Positions 57,567-64,000 of a stretch of 64,000 bases of DNA are shown here, piece by piece. The notes below the pieces were generated by a model. It made no database searches. It was not told the DNA's origin and worked only from the letters and a program-made list of their open reading frames with translations. The stretch covers positions 1,280,836 through 1,344,835 of the forward strand of contig NZ_OCPC01000001.1 of assembly GCF_900220985.1 (NCBI RefSeq), written 5' to 3'. The DNA is from Parahoeflea halophila (GTDB taxonomy: Bacteria; Pseudomonadota; Alphaproteobacteria; Rhizobiales; Rhizobiaceae). The position numbers and the translations under genes are program-made. How positions within the stretch are numbered: the stretch's first letter is position 1; each line of letters begins with the position of its first letter.

Positions 57567-59385
57567 TGTTATTGCCCACAATCTCGCACCGATCATGTTC
57601 ATCACCGTTATGGGGATGCTTTTGCTCGGTTACCCTGTCGCCTTCACCCTGGCTGCCGGTGGCATGTACTTCTTCATGGTCGGCGTTGAACTGAGCGACA
57701 TTTCCCCGGAGATTCGCCTGTTTTGGCCGCTGGCGCAAGCCAACATGAATCGCGTCTTCGACATCATGCGCAATGACACGCTGCTGGCCATTCCATTCTT
57801 CACCTTCATGGGGTTGATCCTGGAACGCTCGCGCATGGCCGAGGATCTTCTCGACACCATTGGCCAGTTGTTCGGCACCATGCGTGGCGGCCTCGCTTTT
57901 GCCGTGATCGTCGTGGGTGCGCTGCTTGCCGCCACCACCGGCGTCGTCGCGGCCTCGGTCATCGCCATGGGCCTGATCTCGCTGCCGATCATGATGCGTT
58001 ACAACTACCACCCCGGTCTCGCAGCTGGCACCATCGCCGCGTCGGGAACGCTGGCACAGATCATCCCGCCCTCTCTCGTCCTCATCGTCATGGCCGACCA
58101 GCTCGGCCGGTCCGTGGGCGATATGTACGTCGGCGCGTTCTTCCCTGCCCTGATCATCGTCGGTATGTATTGCGCCTACATTTTCGCCATTACCCTGTTC
58201 AAGCCGCAATGGGTGCCAGCCTTGCCGCCGGAGGCCCGGCCACTCGGCAATGGCGGCAGGTCGCTGTTCCTGATCATCGGGCTGGCAATAGCTCTGTTTT
58301 TTGTCTGCGACCACTTTGTCTTCGATGATCTGCGCTATGAGACGCGGGTAGTCTGGTCCGCCCTGGTCGCCACGCTCATTCCCTACGGTTTTGCATTGAT
58401 CAACCGCAAGATGAAGCTTGGCTACCTGTCGAAAATGGCCGAGCAGGTGGTGATCGTGCTGATTCCGCCGTTGGCGCTGATCTTCCTGGTTCTCGGCACC
58501 ATCTTCCTTGGCATTGCCACGCCGACCGAGGGCGGCGCCATGGGTGCGACCGGCGCATTGATCATGGCGATGATGAAAGGCCGTCTGGACAAGAAGACAT
58601 TGCTGCAGGCGCTGGATTCGACCGCGAAACTGGCAACCTTCGTGATGTTCATCCTGATCGGTGCGCGCGTTTTCGCCCTGACCTTCTATGGCATCTCCGG
58701 TGACCGCTGGGTCGAAGAGCTTCTGCTCGCACTGCCGGGCGGGGAAACCGGTTTCCTTATCACCGTCTCGATCGTGATCTTCATCCTCGGCTGCTTCCTC
58801 GATTTCTTCGAGATCGCCTTTATCATGGTTCCCTTGCTGGCGCCGGTGGCGGAAAAGCTTGGCATCGACCTGATCTGGTTCGGCGTGCTGCTCGGGTTCA
58901 ACCTGCAAGCCAGCTTCCTGACGCCGCCCTTCGGCTTTGCCCTGTTCTACCTGCGATCGGTGGCCCCGATCAAAGCCTGGCACGACGCGGCCACCGACAG
59001 GATGATCGAACCGATCTCGACGAGGTCGATCTACACCGGGACCCTGCCCTTTATCGTCATCCAGATTGCCATGCTCGGCATTCTGATTGCCTTCCCGGGG
59101 CTGGTCACCCATTACAAGACACCTCCGGTGATCATGGATCAGGGCGACATCAATCAGGAGATCAACAATATCGGTGGCGGCGGGTTTGGCCTGCCCGGCT
59201 CGGGAATGAGCCTCGATGGTGGCCTCAGCCTGCCCGGGTCGCCAAGCCTGGGTGAACCCGGCAACGGCATGCCGGACATGCCGAGCATTGGCGAGCCGGC
59301 GGAACCGGCAGGCGACAACGCGCAGCCTGCCCCAGGAGGGCTTCCCGCCCCGGGTGGAGCGTCTGGCCTTCCCAATTTCGACTGA
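57559..59385 (+). CDS. dctM: TRAP transporter large permease with long Gly/Pro-rich tail
   Basis: A 608-residue DctM permease. About 12-14 hydrophobic helices span residues 10-525, starting with GMLLLGYPVAFTLAAGGMYFF, and the conserved PPSLVLIVMADQ, TPTEGGAMGATGAL and FLTPPFGFALFYLR segments are present. Family members usually end near residue 430-530; here about 95 extra residues follow, low-complexity and rich in Gly, Pro, Ser and Leu (repeats of the kind GLPGSG, LSLPGSPSLGEPG, PAPGG). The extension is soluble and probably disordered; its role is unknown. An intrinsic terminator follows. Confidence 0.92.
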   Translation: MLDVIAHNLAPIMFITVMGMLLLGYPVAFTLAAGGMYFFMVGVELSDISPEIRLFWPLAQANMNRVFDIMRNDTLLAIPFFTFMGLILERSRMAEDLLDTIGQLFGTMRGGLAFAVIVVGALLAATTGVVAASVIAMGLISLPIMMRYNYHPGLAAGTIAASGTLAQIIPPSLVLIVMADQLGRSVGDMYVGAFFPALIIVGMYCAYIFAITLFKPQWVPALPPEARPLGNGGRSLFLIIGLAIALFFVCDHFVFDDLRYETRVVWSALVATLIPYGFALINRKMKLGYLSKMAEQVVIVLIPPLALIFLVLGTIFLGIATPTEGGAMGATGALIMAMMKGRLDKKTLLQALDSTAKLATFVMFILIGARVFALTFYGISGDRWVEELLLALPGGETGFLITVSIVIFILGCFLDFFEIAFIMVPLLAPVAEKLGIDLIWFGVLLGFNLQASFLTPPFGFALFYLRSVAPIKAWHDAATDRMIEPISTRSIYTGTLPFIVIQIAMLGILIAFPGLVTHYKTPPVIMDQGDINQEINNIGGGGFGLPGSGMSLDGGLSLPGSPSLGEPGNGMPDMPSIGEPAEPAGDNAQPAPGGLPAPGGASGLPNFD

Positions 59386-59409
59386 ATCTTTCTGGGATCG
59401 AATTCACCA

Positions 59410-59440
59410 AACCCGGCGGAGACCAACCGCCGGGTTTTTT
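59410..59440 (+). terminator. Terminator of the dctQM genes
   Basis: AACCCGGCGG (59410-59419) pairs exactly with CCGCCGGGTT (59427-59436) around a seven-base loop, followed by a run of six Ts in all. It lies 25 bases after the dctM stop. Confidence 0.9.
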
Positions 59441-59646
59441 CGTGCCTTGCTGCCGGCGAATACCCGGTCGGATAATGAAGCGAGCGCCGGCTGCAACCAG
59501 ACCCACGCCTCAACCACGATAGGCTGAACGGCATGAGGCGGTGAGGACAGCATCACACACATCGGCGATCCCGTGCCAAGACAAAATGTTTCAGGCCAGT
59601 CCACGGCAGTCCCTGTTGACCGCTGCAACCAACCGACCCCACACAC

Positions 59647-59680
59647 AAAAAAGCCCCGGAACCTTGCGGCACCGGGGCTT
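59647..59680 (-). terminator. Terminator of the dctP gene
   Basis: On the minus strand AAGCCCCGG (59680-59672) pairs with CCGGGGCTT (59659-59651) around a 12-base loop, followed by TTTTTTG. It lies 26 bases past the dctP stop and faces the dctQM terminator across about 200 bases with no gene. Confidence 0.88.
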
Positions 59681-59705
59681 CGAAAGTCAGGTCTGGAAGC
59701 GAGGC

Positions 59706-61109
<1,404 letters not shown>

Positions 61110-61871
61110 ATGCACAGTGGACTTGTTGCCATACCGGCAGATATCCGCGAATTCGAAGGCTACACGTGGCATGCATCTCCGGACCAGTACATCATGGCTG
61201 CCGTCAGAGGCTCAGGTGTCCTCCCGCTGATCGTGCCGGCCCTGTCTGAGGGCGCTGATATCGACATGGTGCTCGACCGGGTCGACGGCGTGCTGATCAG
61301 CGGCTCGCGAACCAACGTGCATCCCTCCCTTTATGGCGAGGACGAGACCGAGCATCACGGCCCCTTCGATCCCGCCCGCGACCAGCTTTCCTTGGCGCTC
61401 ATCCGCCGCACCATTGAGCGCGGCATCCCGCTGCTCGCCATCTGCCGTGGCATCCAGGAACTCAACGTCGCGCTTGGCGGTTCGCTGGCGACCGAAATCC
61501 AGGACCTGCCCGGACGAATGGACCATCGCAAGCCGGAGACGCCTGACCGCGATGAGGCATTCGCAATCCGGCACACGATCAAGGTCAGGGAAGGCAGCTG
61601 TCTTGCGGCCATCGTCGGCAATGGCGAGGTAAGCGTCAATTCGCTGCACCGCCAGGCGATTTCAACACTGGCGCCCCGTCTTGCAGTTGAAGCGGTGGCT
61701 GAGGACGGGACCATTGAAGCCGTCAGCGTGACTGACGCACCCGGCTTTGCCCTCGGCGTGCAATGGCATCCCGAATACTGGGTCGGCAACGACGTGATCT
61801 CCGACAGGATCTTTGCCGCCTTCGGCGATGCCGTTCGCGCGCGCCACATCCAGCCCGCCGCTGCGGAATAG
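61110..61871 (+). CDS. Class I gamma-glutamyl-GABA hydrolase-like amidase
   Basis: A 253-residue protein of the peptidase C26/PuuD group, which hydrolyses gamma-glutamyl amides such as gamma-glutamyl-GABA in putrescine breakdown. The glutamine-amidotransferase triad is present: nucleophile Cys in LLAICRGIQELNVALGG, and His-x-Glu in GVQWHPEYW. The early GVLISGSRTNVHPSLYG supplies the oxyanion loop. ATG 61110 begins the conserved part; the frame is open for 56 further codons upstream but without a ribosome site or similarity. No puu genes flank it, so the substrate is open. Confidence 0.87.
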   Translation: MHSGLVAIPADIREFEGYTWHASPDQYIMAAVRGSGVLPLIVPALSEGADIDMVLDRVDGVLISGSRTNVHPSLYGEDETEHHGPFDPARDQLSLALIRRTIERGIPLLAICRGIQELNVALGGSLATEIQDLPGRMDHRKPETPDRDEAFAIRHTIKVREGSCLAAIVGNGEVSVNSLHRQAISTLAPRLAVEAVAEDGTIEAVSVTDAPGFALGVQWHPEYWVGNDVISDRIFAAFGDAVRARHIQPAAAE

Positions 61872-61982
61872 GCCAACCACTGCGATCACGGCTCGTGCAA
61901 GCCCGGCCCATCTCTGACCGGACTTTCGTCTGTCGACACTCTTGATGAGCGTCAGACCGAGAACCTTGCGCCTCGGTTGCGC

Positions 61983-62957
61983 TCAGCCCGCTTCGCGATC
62001 GAAGCTGGCGCACTCGGGAACCGGGGTGATCGCCGGACGGCCTGCAAGCCACTCTCTCAAATTGTCCACCACCAGGTCGGCCATGCCATTGCGGGTGGAC
62101 ACCGAGGCCGAAGCCACATGCGGCAACAGACACGCATTGGGCAGGTCCAGGAGCGCTTGCGGCACATTGGGCTCATCCGCAAACACATCGAGCCCGGCGG
62201 CGGCAATGGTGCGGTCTGCTAGGGCAGAGATCAGCGCCGGTTCGTCGATCGTGGAGCCGCGCCCGACACTGATCAGAACGCCTTGCTCGCCGAGCGCGGC
62301 AAGCACATCAGCGTTCACGGCATTTTCCGTCGCAGCACCGCCCGGCACGATGACCACGAGCGTATCCACCGCCCGTGCCATATCGATCAGTTTTTCATGC
62401 CAGGTATAGGCGACGTCGGACCGCTTCGTCCGGGTGTGATAATGAATAGATAACCCAAAGGCCTCCAGCCGGCGGGCAATCTCCAGACCGATCCGCCCGA
62501 GCCCGAAGATGCCGATGGTGCGTCCTCTCAGGGTCAGCGAGGTCAGCGGGTAGGCTCCCTCCGTGACCCAGCGCCCGGCGCGCAAATAGGCCTCGGCTTT
62601 CGGCAGTTCGCGCACGGTATTGAGCAACAATCCGACAGTGGTATCGGCAACCTCATCGGAGAGCACATCCGGCGTATTGGTGACCATGACCTTGCGCGTC
62701 GCGGCATGGGCGGCATCGACAGCGTCGTACCCCACGCCGAAATTGGCAATCACCTCGAGATTTGGCAGGGAATCGATGAACTCCGCAGAGATCCTCGTTG
62801 CAGCAGCTACCCCGCGGATCCGGTTCCGGGTCTCATCACTCAACAGCCCGGCATCAGCTGCGTCGATGGACAGGGCATCGAATTCCGCTTCGACGCGTTC
62901 GCGAACCCGGGGGTGCACTTTCCCGGCGAGGAGCACCACGGCGCGGTCAGCACTCAT
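61983..62957 (-). CDS. D-isomer-specific 2-hydroxyacid dehydrogenase
   Basis: A 324-residue NAD(P)-dependent enzyme resembling glyoxylate/hydroxypyruvate reductases. The substrate domain has VIANFGVGYDAVDAAHA; the Rossmann motif is IGIFGLGRIGLEIARRLEAFG (about 148-168); the catalytic Arg lies in ISVGRGSTIDEPAL, the Glu in VFADEPNVP and the His in LLPHVASAS. It overlaps the end of the LacI-family gene by four bases (ATGA), so both are made from one message, and the regulator probably controls the enzyme. It reduces or oxidises a small hydroxy acid, perhaps the cargo of the nearby TRAP system. Confidence 0.9.
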   Translation of the reverse strand: MSADRAVVLLAGKVHPRVRERVEAEFDALSIDAADAGLLSDETRNRIRGVAAATRISAEFIDSLPNLEVIANFGVGYDAVDAAHAATRKVMVTNTPDVLSDEVADTTVGLLLNTVRELPKAEAYLRAGRWVTEGAYPLTSLTLRGRTIGIFGLGRIGLEIARRLEAFGLSIHYHTRTKRSDVAYTWHEKLIDMARAVDTLVVIVPGGAATENAVNADVLAALGEQGVLISVGRGSTIDEPALISALADRTIAAAGLDVFADEPNVPQALLDLPNACLLPHVASASVSTRNGMADLVVDNLREWLAGRPAITPVPECASFDREAG

Positions 62958-63982
62958 CGGCCAGCTCCCGGGTTGAGCGGCATCGTCGATTGCCTGATCC
63001 GCATTTCAGGCTTGATCAGGTGCAGCCCGTCCGCCTCGCTCGAGCCGTTGAGCTTGTCGAGCAAGGCCCGCGCCGCGAAACGGCCGACCTCCGACTGTCC
63101 GTTCCAGACAGTCGTCAAGGCAGGAGTGGCTATTGCCGCTTCTTCCAGATCGTCATATCCAGTCACTGAAATATCCTTCCCGGGCACAAGCCCTGCACGT
63201 GCAATACCGTTCATCAGGCCAATGGCCACGAGATCATTCCAGCACACCGCCGCAGTCGGCTTCAGCGGATTGGCGAGAAAGTTCACCGCCGCCTCAAAAC
63301 CGCTTTGCTTTGTTCTCGGCCCTGGAATTCGGAGTGCCGGATCCACCTCGATACCGGCCTTCTTGAGCGCATCGGCATAGCCCGCATAACGGTCCCGCCC
63401 CGTCGAAGTGTGGTCGGTGCCACCAATCATGGCAATACGGGTGTGGCCAAGGCTGATCAAGTGATTGGTGGCCAGAGCGGTGCCATAGGCGTCATCGCCG
63501 CGAAAGGTCGGAACGTCGATTTCCGGCACCGAGCGGGCGATCAGGATCGCCGGCATACCATTGTCTTCGGCAAGGCGAATGTCGGAGGCCGGCGTTCCGA
63601 TGGCCGGCGACATGATCACCCCGTCACCACCGAGCTGCAGCAATGTCTCGATGAAATTCCGCTGCTTGTCGACCGAATCATAGTGATTGGAAAGAATGAA
63701 GGTCTGTCGGCTGCGATCGAGCTCGGTTTCGATTGCCTTGAGGATTTCGGCATAGAACGGGTTCATGATGTCGTGGACCACAACGCCGACGATACCCGAC
63801 CGCGAGGTCCGGAGCGAAGCAGCGCGGCGATTGTAGATATAGCCAAGCTCGATGGCTTTTTCCTTGATCCGGTCGCGCGTGACATCCGCCACCAGGGGGC
63901 TGTCACGCAATGCAAGGGAAACGGTTGCTGTTGAAAGGCCCAACGCCTCGGCAATAGTCGAGAGTTTAATCTTTTGCGCCAA
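62954..63982 (-). CDS. LacI-family transcriptional regulator
   Basis: A 342-residue repressor-type protein. The helix-turn-helix occupies residues 6-27 (KLSTIAEALGLSTATVSLALRD), the hinge helix follows near residue 50-60 (RRAASLRTSRSG), and the periplasmic-binding-protein-like effector domain runs from VGVVVHDIMNPFYAEIL to the end. Its stop is fused with the start of the 2-hydroxyacid dehydrogenase as ATGA. The operator should lie just upstream of 63982, partly outside the window. The effector is likely a sugar acid or hydroxy acid. Confidence 0.92.
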   Translation of the reverse strand: MAQKIKLSTIAEALGLSTATVSLALRDSPLVADVTRDRIKEKAIELGYIYNRRAASLRTSRSGIVGVVVHDIMNPFYAEILKAIETELDRSRQTFILSNHYDSVDKQRNFIETLLQLGGDGVIMSPAIGTPASDIRLAEDNGMPAILIARSVPEIDVPTFRGDDAYGTALATNHLISLGHTRIAMIGGTDHTSTGRDRYAGYADALKKAGIEVDPALRIPGPRTKQSGFEAAVNFLANPLKPTAAVCWNDLVAIGLMNGIARAGLVPGKDISVTGYDDLEEAAIATPALTTVWNGQSEVGRFAARALLDKLNGSSEADGLHLIKPEMRIRQSTMPLNPGAGR

Positions 63983-64000
63983 ATTCCGGTCCCCTCCGCC

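Overview
The window reads as a chromosomal segment of an alphaproteobacterium of the order Hyphomicrobiales (Rhizobiales), most like the Rhizobiaceae/Phyllobacteriaceae (Hoeflea-like marine relatives are a guess). Reasons: high-GC coding sequence on both strands, a CpdR-type response regulator, a small RNA matching the suhB/mmgR family, a three-subunit proton-translocating transhydrogenase, rhizobial-type gltB/gltD, a sarcosine oxidase operon and TRAP transporters. No replication origin, CRISPR array or prophage was seen.

Layout. 1-11 kb: end of an outer-membrane beta-barrel gene, galU, a MltB-like lytic transglycosylase overlapping a DUF459 SGNH-like protein, then gltB-ybjQ-gltD. 11.5-16.3 kb: threonine aldolase, a four-gene bufferin-type operon (DUF2282 precursor, DUF692 MNIO enzyme, DUF2063 partner, DoxX membrane protein), a small heat-shock protein with a heat-shock-like promoter and structured leader, and a candidate rod-shaped small RNA. 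16.3-20.2 kb: lysophospholipase-like hydrolase, HisN/SuhB-family phosphatase, the mmgR-like sRNA, N-formylglutamate amidohydrolase, cpdR and tRNA-Val(GAC).

20.2-25.9 kb is the most accessory-looking stretch. Directly behind the tRNA lies a GSU2403-family nucleotidyltransferase with an operator-like inverted repeat over its promoter, then an EamA exporter, a wrbA-dsbA-DUF1127 cluster, a LysR regulator and a decayed IS3-family transposase.

25.9-37 kb is a complete glycogen operon, glgP-glgB-glgC-glgA-pgm-glgX, in which nearly every junction is a 1-4 base stop/start overlap. 37-43 kb holds a MaoC-like hydratase and a sarcosine oxidase operon soxB-(cupin)-soxD-soxA-soxG. 43.4-52 kb: rpsU, a TPR lipoprotein, a DUF992 secreted protein, coxIV-pntA-pntAB-pntB, a FeeM/GNAT-like acyltransferase behind a consensus CtrA box, and a membrane-bound GGDEF-EAL protein. 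52-64 kb: fused indolepyruvate ferredoxin oxidoreductase, an SDR, a TRAP transporter (dctQM plus a convergent dctP), a gamma-glutamyl-GABA hydrolase-like amidase, and a 2-hydroxyacid dehydrogenase coupled to a LacI regulator.

Functional themes are nitrogen and one-carbon metabolism (GOGAT, sarcosine oxidase, N-formylglutamate hydrolase, threonine aldolase), glycogen storage, redox balance (transhydrogenase, WrbA, DsbA) and envelope or metal stress (bufferin operon, Hsp20, transglycosylase). The items most worth a second look are the two small RNA loci, the bufferin operon, the operator-controlled nucleotidyltransferase behind the tRNA, and the CtrA box before the acyltransferase. All family assignments are from reading the sequence; no database search was run.
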